A stretch of DNA of 64,000 bases from Eubacteriaceae bacterium Marseille-Q4139. Lineage in GTDB: Bacteria; Bacillota; Clostridia; Lachnospirales; Lachnospiraceae. Position 1 is the stretch's first letter; each line of letters starts with the position of its first letter. A program made the position numbers and the translations under genes. Below the pieces are notes generated by a model. The model did not search any database, was not told the DNA's origin, and worked only from the letters and a program-made list of their open reading frames with translations. Positions 48,395 to 57,037 of this stretch are shown here, one piece after another. The stretch spans positions 56,153 to 120,152 of the forward strand of contig JAGTTQ010000001.1 of the NCBI GenBank assembly GCA_018223415.1. The letters run 5' to 3'.

Positions 48395-48915
48395 CGCAGT
48401 CTCTCTCCATCATATTTCTGGAGCAGCAAGAGATGTCTTCGGATGGCCGAAAGCTGCTCCGCGATTTCCCCGCCTGCCGGGTGCATATCTAAAACCATGT
48501 AGATGTCGTCCAGCTCTTTTTGTGTCACATGGCCGGAAAGCCTGGCAAGGCAGGTGAACTTCCAATCATAATTTTTCGAATCCAGCGCATCGAGGAATTC
48601 CATCAGGTACGGGTTCGGCGTGGCCGCTTCCTCCATGTCCGAAGCCCCGGTGCCTTCCCCGCATTCTGCCTCTGACGGGGTAAACGGCTCAAACCGGTAC
48701 TCCTGACGCGCCTCGGGGTACTTTTCTTTGTCCACCTTCTCCATGAACATGGCGAGGGGACGCACCCAGATTTTGTAGTCGCCGTACAAAGCCTGGTACA
48801 CCACCATGGGCTCTCCCGTCTCGGAATGGTAGGCGATTGTCACGATCTGATAAATCCTATTTTTAAAGTGCCGGTAAAATTCTCCCGGCACCGGCACATT
48901 TCTTTTTTCATTCAT
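48391..48915 (-). CDS. DUF1653-containing protein
   Basis: The 174-residue protein has a DUF1653 domain in the first half (PGEFYRHFKNRIYQIVTIAY, EPMVVYQALYGDYKIWVRPL, FMEKV), which predicts a small beta barrel found alone in many bacteria. The second half (about 90-174) is acidic and helical, with no family I know. Function is unknown. The start MNEKRN follows GGGAG; the longer ORF runs back into the upstream gene. It is coupled to uvrC by a 4-base overlap. Confidence 0.85.
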   Translation of the reverse strand: MNEKRNVPVPGEFYRHFKNRIYQIVTIAYHSETGEPMVVYQALYGDYKIWVRPLAMFMEKVDKEKYPEARQEYRFEPFTPSEAECGEGTGASDMEEAATPNPYLMEFLDALDSKNYDWKFTCLARLSGHVTQKELDDIYMVLDMHPAGGEIAEQLSAIRRHLLLLQKYDGERLR

Positions 48916-48919
48916 TTTT

Positions 48920-50167
48920 TTACTCCCTGGCCGCAACGCCGCCGAAGTGATAGCGGTTCGCAGCACTCCATAACATCCATTCGTCATAGCCTGCATCTTT
49001 TACGGCCTGAATCTGGGCGGCAATCTCATTGTCGCCGTATTCAATATGGTGTGTGAGCCACGTAGCCGTAAAATCCTGGAGCCACGGCCGTACAATGGCC
49101 TGATTGCTCACATGGCCGTCCTCCTCGGCCGCTGCCTCCAAAACCGTCCGCGACTTCTGGAGAGCCGCCAGGATCGTATCGTAGGGTTGCGTGTCGGGGT
49201 GTTCGAGGCCAAAATTCCCGTCGCCGTAGTGGGACGGATAAATCATCGGGCAGATATAGTCCAGATGCTTTGCCATCTCCGTATAGATCTGGCCCACGGC
49301 ATTGGCGTCGATCTCGCTGCCGATGATGGTGCCGAACACGTCGGCCGACACGAACAGCCCCTGGGACGCCAGGTTTTCGTAGGCATATTTTACAAATTCC
49401 GTGATGACGTCGGTCTTGGAGCGGCCCTGGGTCACGGCCTCGTCAAAAACCACGTTATTCATGGAGCTTTCTGTGGAGAAGCGGATATAGTCAAACTGCA
49501 CCTCGTCGAAGCCCAGCTCCTTTGCGGCCGTCCCCACTTCCATCAGGTAATCCCACACCTCTTTCCGGTAGGGATCCACCCAGGCCATGCCCTGACGGTC
49601 GCGGTAAAGGCTCCCGTCGGCCAGATGAAGGCTCCATTCCGGCTTTTTCTCCGCAAGATACGGGTCGCGGAACGCCACCACGCGGGCGATCACATAGAGG
49701 CCCCTCTCTTTTAAGGAAGCGATTAAGGACTCTGCGTCCTTCATGTAGGCGCGGCAGGCGCCGATCTCCGTCACCGTCGGCGTGTCGATATTGGCGGTGA
49801 TCCGGCCCTCGTCGTCCTTAAAGTCGATGACGACCGTGTTGATCTCCGTGGTCGCCGCACTGTCCAAAATATTGTTAAACAGCTCGGGGCTTCCGGAAAC
49901 CGGGCCGGTAATGTAAATCCCGCGCACCTTTTCCGGCACGCGGCCGGGAAGCGCCGGATTGTTTTCATCTACGATCCGGAGCGATATTGTCCTGTCTTGA
50001 TTTGGCCCTGCATTTTCGATCACTTTGATGCCGCTTGTCTCCTCTTCCGGGGATGCCGAAGAAGGCACCGTCTCCTCCGGGGCCGGCTCTTCTGCCGGTT
50101 CATACCGGCTGCAGCCCGTGAATGCCATGAGACATGCCAGAAGGGCCGCAAAGATACATTTTTTCAT
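48920..50167 (-). CDS. Putative glycoside hydrolase lipoprotein (DUF4015 family)
   Basis: The 415-residue protein has a lipoprotein signal (MKKCIFAALLACLMAFTGC), an acidic Pro/Glu linker to about residue 70, then a TIM-barrel-like domain: RGIYITGPVSGSPELFNNIL, TVVIDFKDDEGRIT, YVIARVVAFRDPYLAEKKPE, AWVDPYRKEVWDYLMEVG and FDEVQFDYIRFSTE. These match the putative glycosyl hydrolase family DUF4015. It should act outside the membrane on an unknown glycan. The start MKKCIF has GAGGAA upstream. It lies five bases before the DUF1653 gene and heads the run to dnaE. Confidence 0.87.
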   Translation of the reverse strand: MKKCIFAALLACLMAFTGCSRYEPAEEPAPEETVPSSASPEEETSGIKVIENAGPNQDRTISLRIVDENNPALPGRVPEKVRGIYITGPVSGSPELFNNILDSAATTEINTVVIDFKDDEGRITANIDTPTVTEIGACRAYMKDAESLIASLKERGLYVIARVVAFRDPYLAEKKPEWSLHLADGSLYRDRQGMAWVDPYRKEVWDYLMEVGTAAKELGFDEVQFDYIRFSTESSMNNVVFDEAVTQGRSKTDVITEFVKYAYENLASQGLFVSADVFGTIIGSEIDANAVGQIYTEMAKHLDYICPMIYPSHYGDGNFGLEHPDTQPYDTILAALQKSRTVLEAAAEEDGHVSNQAIVRPWLQDFTATWLTHHIEYGDNEIAAQIQAVKDAGYDEWMLWSAANRYHFGGVAARE

Positions 50168-50526
50168 TTTATCCGTTCCTCTTTTGCCTGATTTTACGCA
50201 TATTTGTTTATAGTCTAACCATGTCCGCTGCGCGGCCATGCGCCTTCGGCGGAATTTGGCGCCCGGATTTCTTTGGTGGACGCAGAAACCGGAATGTGCA
50301 GGCATCATGCCCGCTGTGCGGTTATTTTACCATAAATCCTCTGATTTTACCAGGGGTTTTTCTGAGGGCCCATTCCCGCCCATGCCGCCATGCGTTAAGA
50401 TGCCGTGAAATTTTTTTAAAAAACCTCTGTTCAAATGACCGATTTTGTTAGATAATGGTAGCGTGTGAATTTTATCATCCAACCAGACGACAACATGATT
50501 TACGTGGACACAGGAGGAAACACGAT
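50168..50526. other. Divergent intergenic region with a plus-strand promoter
   Basis: This gap separates the DUF4015 gene (minus) and the DUF1846 gene (plus). A plausible plus-strand promoter is TGTTCA (50428-50433) with GATAAT (50451-50456), 17 bp apart. A TATAAA at about 50209-50214 may serve the minus strand, but no clear -35 box is seen. At 50338-50361 CCTCTG/CAGGGG plus TTTTT looks like a plus-strand terminator with no gene in front of it. I see no ORF with a ribosome binding site. Confidence 0.55.
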
Positions 50527-52014
50527 ATGATAAAACAGGGGTTCGACAACAGCAAATACCTTGCCATGCAGTCCGACCATATCAGGGAGCGGATCAGCCA
50601 GTTCGGAGACAAGCTGTATCTGGAGTTCGGCGGAAAGCTCTTTGACGATTTCCATGCATCCAGGGTGCTTCCGGGCTTTGCCCCTGACAGCAAGCTCCGG
50701 ATGCTGATGCAGCTTGCCGATCAGGCGGAAATCGTCATTACCATCAACGCTGCTGACATTGAAAAAAATAAAATCCGGTACGACCTCGGCATCACCTATG
50801 ATCTCGACGTCCTCCGCCTCATCAAAGCCTTCACCGACCGCGGCCTCTATGTGGGCAGCGTCGTCATCAGCCATTACGCCGAGGTTCCGTCCATTCTTCA
50901 GTTTAAAAACAAGCTGGAACAGATGGGGATCCGCGTCTACAAGCACTACACCATCGACGGCTATCCGAGCAACATCCCGCTCATCGTCAGCGACGAGGGC
51001 TACGGGAAAAATGATTACATCGAGACGTCCAGGCCCCTTGTCATCGTGACGGCCCCAGGTCCGGGAAGCGGAAAAATGGCCACCTGCCTCTCCCAGCTCT
51101 ACCATGAAAACAAGCGCGGCATCAAGGCCGGCTATGCCAAATTCGAGACGTTCCCGGTCTGGAACCTGCCTTTAAAGCACCCGGTCAACCTGGCTTACGA
51201 GGCGGCCACCGCCGATTTGAACGACGTCAACATGATCGACCCGTTCCATCTGGACGCTTACGGCGTCACAACGGTCAACTATAACCGCGACGTGGAGATT
51301 TTCCCCGTATTAAGCGCTATCTTCGAGGGGATCTTTGGGGAGTGTCCTTATAAATCCCCCACCGACATGGGCGTCAACATGGCCGGCTTCTGCATCGTCG
51401 ACGACGAAGCGTGCAGAGAGGCCTCCCGCCAGGAAATCATCCGCCGCTATTATCAGGCGCTCAATAAAATTGCCCAGGACGGCGTCGCCAGGGACGAGGC
51501 ATACAAAATCGAGCTTCTCATGAAGCAGGCAAAGATCACGCCTGCCGATAGACACGTGGTCTCCCCTGCGCTTGCGCTTTCCGAAGAAATCGGCGCTCCG
51601 GCGGCTGCCCTTGAGCTTCCCGATGGAAAAATCGTTGTCGGAAAGACAAAAGAGCTTCTGGGCGCTTCTGCTGCCGTTCTGCTTAATGCAGTGAAGGAGC
51701 TGGGCGGCATCGATCATGATCTGGATCTGATTTCACCGGAGTCCATCGCCCCGATCCAGAAGCTAAAAGTCAATTATCTCGGGAGCGTGAACCCGCGCCT
51801 CCACACCGACGAGGTGTTAATCGCCCTTTCCATCTGCGCGGCCACGGACGAAAACGCCCAGAAGGCCTTAGATCAGCTCCCGAAGCTTCGCGGCTGTCAG
51901 GTACATACCTCGGTCATGCTGTCGGATGTGGACTTAAAAATCTTTAAAAAGCTTGGAATCGATCTGACCTGCGAACCGGTCAGCGAAGAAAAGAAAATAG
52001 GACAGACTATTTAA
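50527..52014 (+). CDS. DUF1846 protein
   Basis: The 495-residue cytoplasmic protein belongs to the DUF1846 family, whose structures are known but whose role is not. It contains a P-loop-like APGPGSGKMATCL (176-188) and the segments NMIDPFHLDAYGVTTVNYNR, SPTDMGVNMAGFCIVDDEAC and LKVNYLGSVNPRLHTDEVLI. I recognise the family from these. The start MIKQGFDNSK has AGGAGG nine bases upstream; a 24-codon extension has no site. It is followed by an M20 peptidase 21 bases on, so the two are probably one transcript. Confidence 0.88.
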   Translation: MIKQGFDNSKYLAMQSDHIRERISQFGDKLYLEFGGKLFDDFHASRVLPGFAPDSKLRMLMQLADQAEIVITINAADIEKNKIRYDLGITYDLDVLRLIKAFTDRGLYVGSVVISHYAEVPSILQFKNKLEQMGIRVYKHYTIDGYPSNIPLIVSDEGYGKNDYIETSRPLVIVTAPGPGSGKMATCLSQLYHENKRGIKAGYAKFETFPVWNLPLKHPVNLAYEAATADLNDVNMIDPFHLDAYGVTTVNYNRDVEIFPVLSAIFEGIFGECPYKSPTDMGVNMAGFCIVDDEACREASRQEIIRRYYQALNKIAQDGVARDEAYKIELLMKQAKITPADRHVVSPALALSEEIGAPAAALELPDGKIVVGKTKELLGASAAVLLNAVKELGGIDHDLDLISPESIAPIQKLKVNYLGSVNPRLHTDEVLIALSICAATDENAQKALDQLPKLRGCQVHTSVMLSDVDLKIFKKLGIDLTCEPVSEEKKIGQTI

Positions 52015-52035
52015 AAAACAGGAGGGGTTACAATC

Positions 52036-53178
52036 ATGAAAGAACTGTTACATGCAGAATTGAAGGCGTATGTCGAGGAGGGACAAAAGGATCTCATCGC
52101 ACTTTTAGACACGCTCTGCCGGATTCCGTCTCCGTCCAACCACGAGGAGCGGCGCGCGGAATTCATCAAAAACTGGTTTGAGGAAGCCGGATGCAAAGAC
52201 GCCTACATCGACAGTGCCTTAAACGTCATTTATCCGTTCCACTGCGAAAAGCAGAAGAACCTTGTGGCATTCACGGTCCACAGCGATACGGTGTTCCCGG
52301 ACACGGAGCCATTTGACGTCATTTACGACGGCGACATCATGCGCTGCCCGGGCGTCGGCGACAATACGGCGAACCTGGCAATGCTGATGCTTCTCGCCAA
52401 ATATTTCACGGAGAAAAACATGGTTCCGAAGCAGGGCATCCTGTTTGTGGCAAGCTCCGGCGAGGAAGGCCTTGGAAACTTAAAGGGCGTGCGCCAGGTG
52501 ATGAAGGACTATGAAGGCAAAATCGCCGAGCTCGTCGCCATCGACGGCTCCTATGACAGCCTGACAAACGGCGCCGTCGGCTCCTTGCGCTACCGTGTCG
52601 GCGTCCACACCGAGGGCGGCCACTCCTACGGGAAGTTCGGCAACTTAAACGCCATCCAGGTGCTCTCTTCCATCATCAATACGCTTTACACCTACAAAGT
52701 CCCGACGGCAGGAAGAAGTACCTATAACGTGGGCACCATCTCCGGCGGAACCTCCATCAACACCATCGCCCAGTATGCGGAAATGCGGTTCGAGTACCGC
52801 TCCGATGTGCGCGAAAGCCTGGCCGATATGAACAAGTTCTTCCTGTCTGTCCTGGAGGCATACCGGAACATGGATCACGTCCAGGTGGACTGTGAGCTTC
52901 TCGGCGAGCGTCCCTGCACAGGCGATGTGGATCCGGAAAAGCAGGGGGCCCTGGAGAACAAGGCTTTGGACATTATCGAGGCTTACACCGGGAAACGCGT
53001 AGGATGCTATGCCAGCTCCACCGACTCCAACATCCCGCTTTCCGTCGGCGTTCCGTCCATCTGCTTCGGCGGCCATATGGGTGTCGGCGCCCATACGAGG
53101 GAGGAATGGCTGAACGTAAAGGATCTGGAAATGGGAATGAAGATTGTTGCGGCGTTCATGATGACGTATTTTGAATGA
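52036..53178 (+). CDS. M20-family metallopeptidase
   Basis: The 380-residue protein has metal-site motifs FTVHSDTVFPDTEP (His, Asp), CPGVGDNTANLAMLMLLA (Asp), ASSGEEGLGNLKG (catalytic Glu) and a final GGHMGVGAHTREEW (His). The middle lid domain contains VHTEGGHSYGKFGNLNA. It resembles peptidase T-like or dipeptidase M20 enzymes. The substrate is unproven. It is coupled to the DUF1846 gene with AGGAGGGG before its ATG. The stop is directly followed by a multi-hairpin intergenic unit. Confidence 0.9.
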   Translation: MKELLHAELKAYVEEGQKDLIALLDTLCRIPSPSNHEERRAEFIKNWFEEAGCKDAYIDSALNVIYPFHCEKQKNLVAFTVHSDTVFPDTEPFDVIYDGDIMRCPGVGDNTANLAMLMLLAKYFTEKNMVPKQGILFVASSGEEGLGNLKGVRQVMKDYEGKIAELVAIDGSYDSLTNGAVGSLRYRVGVHTEGGHSYGKFGNLNAIQVLSSIINTLYTYKVPTAGRSTYNVGTISGGTSINTIAQYAEMRFEYRSDVRESLADMNKFFLSVLEAYRNMDHVQVDCELLGERPCTGDVDPEKQGALENKALDIIEAYTGKRVGCYASSTDSNIPLSVGVPSICFGGHMGVGAHTREEWLNVKDLEMGMKIVAAFMMTYFE

Positions 53179-53183
53179 TACCA

Positions 53184-53373
53184 GGGTCAAAAGGTCGGAA
53201 ATCCGATGCAAGCTTGCTTGCAAGAGGATTTTTGACCTTGGGACCCGCAAAAACATGAATAAGCAGCCATTTTTCGTAGAAAAATGAGCGGATTATGAAT
53301 GTTTTTGCGGATTGCAGGAGCACGTAGTGCGGAGCAATCCGGTATCAACGGGGTCAAAATACCTTTTGACCCC
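53184..53373. repeat. Palindromic four-hairpin intergenic unit
   Basis: Four hairpins follow one another. A: GGTCAAAA (53185-53192) with TTTTGACC (53230-53237), enclosing GCAAGC/GCTTGC. B: CGCAAAAACAT (53246-53256) with ATGTTTTTGCG (53299-53309), enclosing CATTTTT/AAAAATG. C: GGATTGC (53309-53315) with GCAATCC (53334-53340). D: GGGGTCAAAA (53350-53359) with TTTTGACCCC (53364-53373). The outer arms GGGTCAAAAGGT (53184-53195) and ACCTTTTGACCC (53361-53372) are also perfect inverted repeats of each other. The unit looks like a small mobile palindrome or structured RNA. Confidence 0.78.
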
Positions 53374-53397
53374 AACATCTTTGAATAAGTGACCGGC

Positions 53398-53451
53398 AAA
53401 AATGCCGGCGCCATGCCTGTGTTTCTGACAGGACATGGCGCCGGCATTTTT
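53398..53451. terminator. Strong bidirectional terminator
   Basis: AAAAATGCCGGCGCCATG pairs with CATGGCGCCGGCATTTTT, with an inner CTGT/ACAG around GTTTCTG. A and T tracts on both sides allow termination of the M20 transcript (plus) and the hydrolase transcript (minus). It reaches the stop codon of the hydrolase gene. Confidence 0.93.
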
Positions 53452-54160
53452 ATGGATTCATTATTTGGGCGGCAAGACGGTTGAGCACCGCCTGCCAGGT
53501 GTCCGGATCCTCATACATGGGGCTGTGCCCGGCATCCAGTAGGACAAGCTCCGCATGGGGGATTCCCGCAGAAAGCTCTTCTGCGTGGGACAGGGTGCGG
53601 ATGGTATCCAGTTTCCCATGGGCAATCACCGTTGGGCATGTGATCTCAGGAAGGCGTCCCGAAAGGTCGATCTCCCGCTGGGACATTAACGGTTCCACGC
53701 GCACCTCGGCGGAAATGGTTTTTCCGTACCCCATGAGCGTTTCGTACATGTCCGCATCCAGGGGCTTTTTGAAGCACTTCCGCACAAACAGATCCAACTC
53801 CGTATAGTTCCAGGAGGCGATCAGCTCCTCCCTGCTTTTCTGGTTGCTGTGGCCGTTGTTGTTGGCGCCGGTATTGGAGAGGATCATCCCGCCAACCCGC
53901 GTCCTGTCCTTCAACGCCAGGTAGGTCAGCATGGCGATGGAGCCGCCGGAGGAGTGGCCGGCTAAAATCACCGGCCCAAGCCCCTCCGCTGCGATCCGTC
54001 CGGCAAGGGCCTTCGCCACCTCACGGACATCGTGGGAGCCGGGGGCATCCATCCAGGAAAGGCGGATTTCCCCGAAGCCCTCCGGTGTTTTGATTTTTCG
54101 GAAAACCTCCGGGCTTATTAAGGTTCCCGGTATATAAATGACGGTCGGTTTTTGTTCCAT
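53450..54160 (-). CDS. Alpha/beta-hydrolase
   Basis: The 236-residue protein has an oxyanion loop near IYIPGTLISPEVF, nucleophile Ser70 in LAGHSSGGS, an acid residue in VIAHGKLDTIRT and His in LLDAGHSPMYEDPD. The catalytic triad is therefore complete. It may be an esterase, lactonase or C-C hydrolase. The start MEQKPTV has AGGAGA eight bases upstream. The gene follows a CitMHS-type transporter by 13 bases and closes the CoA-transferase operon, so it may hydrolyse a thioester or ester in that pathway (inference). Confidence 0.87.
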   Translation of the reverse strand: MEQKPTVIYIPGTLISPEVFRKIKTPEGFGEIRLSWMDAPGSHDVREVAKALAGRIAAEGLGPVILAGHSSGGSIAMLTYLALKDRTRVGGMILSNTGANNNGHSNQKSREELIASWNYTELDLFVRKCFKKPLDADMYETLMGYGKTISAEVRVEPLMSQREIDLSGRLPEITCPTVIAHGKLDTIRTLSHAEELSAGIPHAELVLLDAGHSPMYEDPDTWQAVLNRLAAQIMNP

Positions 54161-54173
54161 GTCCGTTCTCTCC

Positions 54174-55493
54174 TTAGATGACGACGCAGCCGGTGATGAC
54201 TGCAAAGATTAAGAGGGCAACCGTGAAGGCCCATACAATCGGGACGGAATAGCGCAGCCAGTCCTTCAGCTCGCATTCGATCAGACCGATTCCAAGGTAG
54301 ACCGTGGAGACGGCCGGGCTGATGGTCCAGCCGGCGCACTCGCCCATGACGACGGCGATGGCCACGGAATTGGGGTCGATGCCGATGCTGTTGGTGACGC
54401 CGAGGATGACCGGCAGCATGCCGTATGCATAGGGGTCAGCGCCGATGAACATGCCGAGGGGCGCCGCAAAGAGCCCGATGATAATATGGAGGACGGGAGC
54501 CAGGCCTTTCGGAATGATGCCGATTAACAGCGTTACCATGGCATCCACCATCCCAGTATCCGTAAAGATTCCCAGGAAAATCCCGGAGGAAATTACTACC
54601 ACAACCATGGCGATGGCCTGGGAGGCGTGTGCCTTCAGCCGGTCATTCTGCTCTTTTACCGTCCGGTAATTGATTAAGAGTGCAAGGGCCGTTCCCACCA
54701 GGAATAACAGGTAGGACGGGATTTTTCCCATGAACAGGAGTGCAAGGACGATGATCGTAACAATCCAGTTTAACACCGCCAGATGGGGGCGTTTTAAGGA
54801 CTGGTCGGCGGCGTTTTCAATGGCATCTTTAGCCGTAACCGTGCTCTCAATGTTCTGTCCTGCCCCGTAGCGGATGGCCCGTTTGGAGAGGAAGAACGCG
54901 ATCACGTAAACGAGAACCACGCCGAAAATCTGCGCCGGAAGAAGCTGATACCAGCAGATGCTGGGATCCTGCTCTAAAACTGCTCCGACTCTCACGAAGG
55001 GGCCGCCCCAGGGAACCAGGTTCATGGCGCCTGCCATAAGGGCCGTTGTAAGAAGCAGATCCAGCTTCCGGATTTTGAATTTTTCATAGAGCGGCATCAT
55101 GACGGGGATCGTAAGAAGGTAGGTGCTGGTGCCGGCCCCGTCTAAGTGGGTAATCATGGCGATGGCCGCCGTCGCCATGAAGATGCTGGTGACGCCCTTG
55201 TCTGCGAAGTGTACCAGCCGGTTCACCATGGGGTCAAACATTCCCGCGTCGCCCATGATGTTGAAAAACATGATCGTGCCGATGAATAAAATTGCCGTGG
55301 TCGCCACCTTGGAAACACCGGAGGCAGCGAAGGCCGGGATATCCATGATGGTAAAATCCGCCTGGAAGCTGGCAAGGATGCCGAAAAGTAACGGAATGAC
55401 GGCAAAGGGAATGGCCGGCGTCATTTTTCCCCTCAGTAAAAGTACAAGCAGAACAACTACCATTGCAATCCCAAGAAATCCCAGGTAACTCAT
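54174..55493 (-). CDS. CitMHS-type carboxylate transporter
   Basis: The 439-residue protein has about twelve helices, two similar halves, and conserved segments FIGTIMFFNIMGDAGMFDPM, AMITHLDGAGTSTYLLTIPV, NLVPWGGPFVRVGAVL, GIFTDTGMVDAM and GECAGWTISPAVSTVYLGIG. These fit the citrate-Mg2+:H+ (CitMHS) branch of the ion transporter superfamily. It probably imports a di- or tricarboxylate across the membrane. The adjacent CoA-transferase suggests the substrate is activated as a CoA ester. The exact acid is not known. Confidence 0.86.
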   Translation of the reverse strand: MSYLGFLGIAMVVVLLVLLLRGKMTPAIPFAVIPLLFGILASFQADFTIMDIPAFAASGVSKVATTAILFIGTIMFFNIMGDAGMFDPMVNRLVHFADKGVTSIFMATAAIAMITHLDGAGTSTYLLTIPVMMPLYEKFKIRKLDLLLTTALMAGAMNLVPWGGPFVRVGAVLEQDPSICWYQLLPAQIFGVVLVYVIAFFLSKRAIRYGAGQNIESTVTAKDAIENAADQSLKRPHLAVLNWIVTIIVLALLFMGKIPSYLLFLVGTALALLINYRTVKEQNDRLKAHASQAIAMVVVVISSGIFLGIFTDTGMVDAMVTLLIGIIPKGLAPVLHIIIGLFAAPLGMFIGADPYAYGMLPVILGVTNSIGIDPNSVAIAVVMGECAGWTISPAVSTVYLGIGLIECELKDWLRYSVPIVWAFTVALLIFAVITGCVVI

Positions 55494-55523
55494 TTTTTCC
55501 CCTCCTCATATCGTTCGATTGTT

Positions 55524-56714
55524 CTAAATAATCCCTTTCTCTTTTAGGCTGTTTAGCTCGTCCTCTTCCATTCCCAGAAGCCCTTTGTAAATTTCATCGT
55601 TGGCAGAGCCGATGGGCTGGCCGATCCATTTGATCTTGCCTGGCGTCTCGCTGAGTACCGGACACACAGAGGCAATATGGACTTTTCCGAAATCCGGGCT
55701 GTCAAATTCCACCAGGTTGTGCCTTGCCTTGTACTGAGGATCCTTCCAGATGTCGGCGATGCTGTAAATGGGGCTTAAGGCCACTTTGTTGTCGAGGCAG
55801 CGTTTCATCGCCTCTTCATAGTCGATGCCGGCAAACCAGTTCCTTGTCTCCTCCATAATGTATTCAGCGGCTTCAAAGCGGTCGCGCATGGTGGGATACT
55901 TCTCAAAAAGCTCCGGCCTGTCCATGGCGTTTGCCAGGTATTTGAAGGAGTTGTCCGTGGAGGACGCGAGGAACACCCACTTTCCGTCCTTTGTGAGGAA
56001 TTTTCCGCCCGGTACAGAAGCGCCCCGCTGGCGCTCCGCCCGTTCTCTCACAACGCCGTTGATGTCGTAGTCGGCAATCAGGGCGTCCTGCATGCGGAAC
56101 AGTCCCTCGTAGAGGCTCACATCTACCTCCTGCCCATTGCCTTTCTCCGTGATATCCCGGTGGTACAGCGCAAGCATGGTGCCGATCACGGCATTGAGGC
56201 CGGCCACATAGTCAGCCAGGGAAAAGCTTGGGCTCACAGGCGGACGGTCCGGGAAACCGGTGGTGTAAACAACGCCGGCAAAGCCGGTTAACGGGCCGCC
56301 GAAGCCGGAAAGCTCTTTATTGGGGCCGGTCTGCCCGTAGCCGGTCACGTGGGTCACGATGATCCTGGGGTTGGCTTTCTTTAATGTCTCCATATCCAGT
56401 CCCCATTTTGCAAAGGTGCCGGTGCGGAAGTTTTCGATGATGACGTCGGACTTTTTCACCAGCTCCAGGAACACCTTTCTTCCTTCCTCGTAGTGGAAAT
56501 CCAGGGTAATGCACTTCTTATTTCTTCCCATGGACGGCCATCTCGTGCTCTTTCCGTCTTTTAACGGGCCCATGGAGCGGAAATTGTCTCCCTTCCCCGG
56601 CATTTCAATTTTAATTACCTCCGCGCCGAACTCTGACAGAATGCTGGCGCAGTACGGGCCGGCGATGACGTTGGCGCAGTCCAGGACGCGGATTCCTTCT
56701 AATGCTTGAGCCAT
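55524..56714 (-). CDS. Class III (CaiB/BaiF) CoA-transferase
   Basis: The 396-residue protein has GIRVLDCANVIAGPYCASIL at the N-terminus, ENFRTGTFAKWGLD, the catalytic Asp168 in SFSLADYVAGLNA and a C-terminal GKIKWIGQPIGSANDEIYKG. Family III enzymes (formyl-CoA:oxalate, carnitine, bile acid or mesaconate CoA-transferases) form interlocked dimers and move CoA between carboxylic acids. The gene heads an operon with a CitMHS transporter and an alpha/beta-hydrolase, behind a promoter with a 27-bp palindrome. Confidence 0.93.
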   Translation of the reverse strand: MAQALEGIRVLDCANVIAGPYCASILSEFGAEVIKIEMPGKGDNFRSMGPLKDGKSTRWPSMGRNKKCITLDFHYEEGRKVFLELVKKSDVIIENFRTGTFAKWGLDMETLKKANPRIIVTHVTGYGQTGPNKELSGFGGPLTGFAGVVYTTGFPDRPPVSPSFSLADYVAGLNAVIGTMLALYHRDITEKGNGQEVDVSLYEGLFRMQDALIADYDINGVVRERAERQRGASVPGGKFLTKDGKWVFLASSTDNSFKYLANAMDRPELFEKYPTMRDRFEAAEYIMEETRNWFAGIDYEEAMKRCLDNKVALSPIYSIADIWKDPQYKARHNLVEFDSPDFGKVHIASVCPVLSETPGKIKWIGQPIGSANDEIYKGLLGMEEDELNSLKEKGII

Positions 56715-56732
56715 GATTTTTCTCCTTTTTTC

Positions 56733-56791
56733 ATTTAATAAAAATGATTTTTATTTAATGAAATTATATAAAAGGATGATTGGAATGTCAA
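56733..56791 (-). promoter_or_regulatory. Promoter and 27-bp operator of the CoA-transferase operon
   Basis: TTGACA (56786-56791) and TATAAT (56763-56768), both perfect, are 17 bp apart on the minus strand. From the start point on lies ATTAAATAAAAAT, a central C, then ATTTTTATTAAAT (56733-56759), a palindrome with one mismatch per arm. A repressor bound here would block initiation. No regulator gene is adjacent. The stretch 56792-56931 shows nothing else I recognise. Confidence 0.8.
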
Positions 56792-56931
56792 TCAGGATTG
56801 TGCAGGAAAAAACGAGGGGAATTTTGTATAGTTTTAACATTTTTCGATTAACCATGCTGAGTGTGTGGAAATGATGGTGGGGGAGAAGGATGAATTTATG
56901 GGGACTGGGAATGACAAAAGAAGTGGATTTG

Positions 56932-56973
56932 GGAAAAAATAAGGACAGGGCCTGGTGGATAAGCTCTGTCCTT
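56932..56973 (-). terminator. Terminator of the opp-C26 operon
   Basis: AAGGACAG (minus strand, from 56973) pairs with CTGTCCTT (to 56941) and is followed by ATTTTTTC. It lies 65 bases after the C26 hydrolase stop. Confidence 0.85.
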
Positions 56974-57037
56974 TTCATGAGGTGAAATTATTTTTCTGGG
57001 AATGGCGTTTTCAAAATTTTCCTATGTACGGCGCAGC

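Noticed and set aside
53170..53385. TTTGAAT direct repeats as a target-site duplication of the four-hairpin unit
   Set aside because: The repeats are separated from the unit ends by about 7-9 bases on each side, and the left copy is part of the M20 coding end. Chance similarity cannot be excluded.
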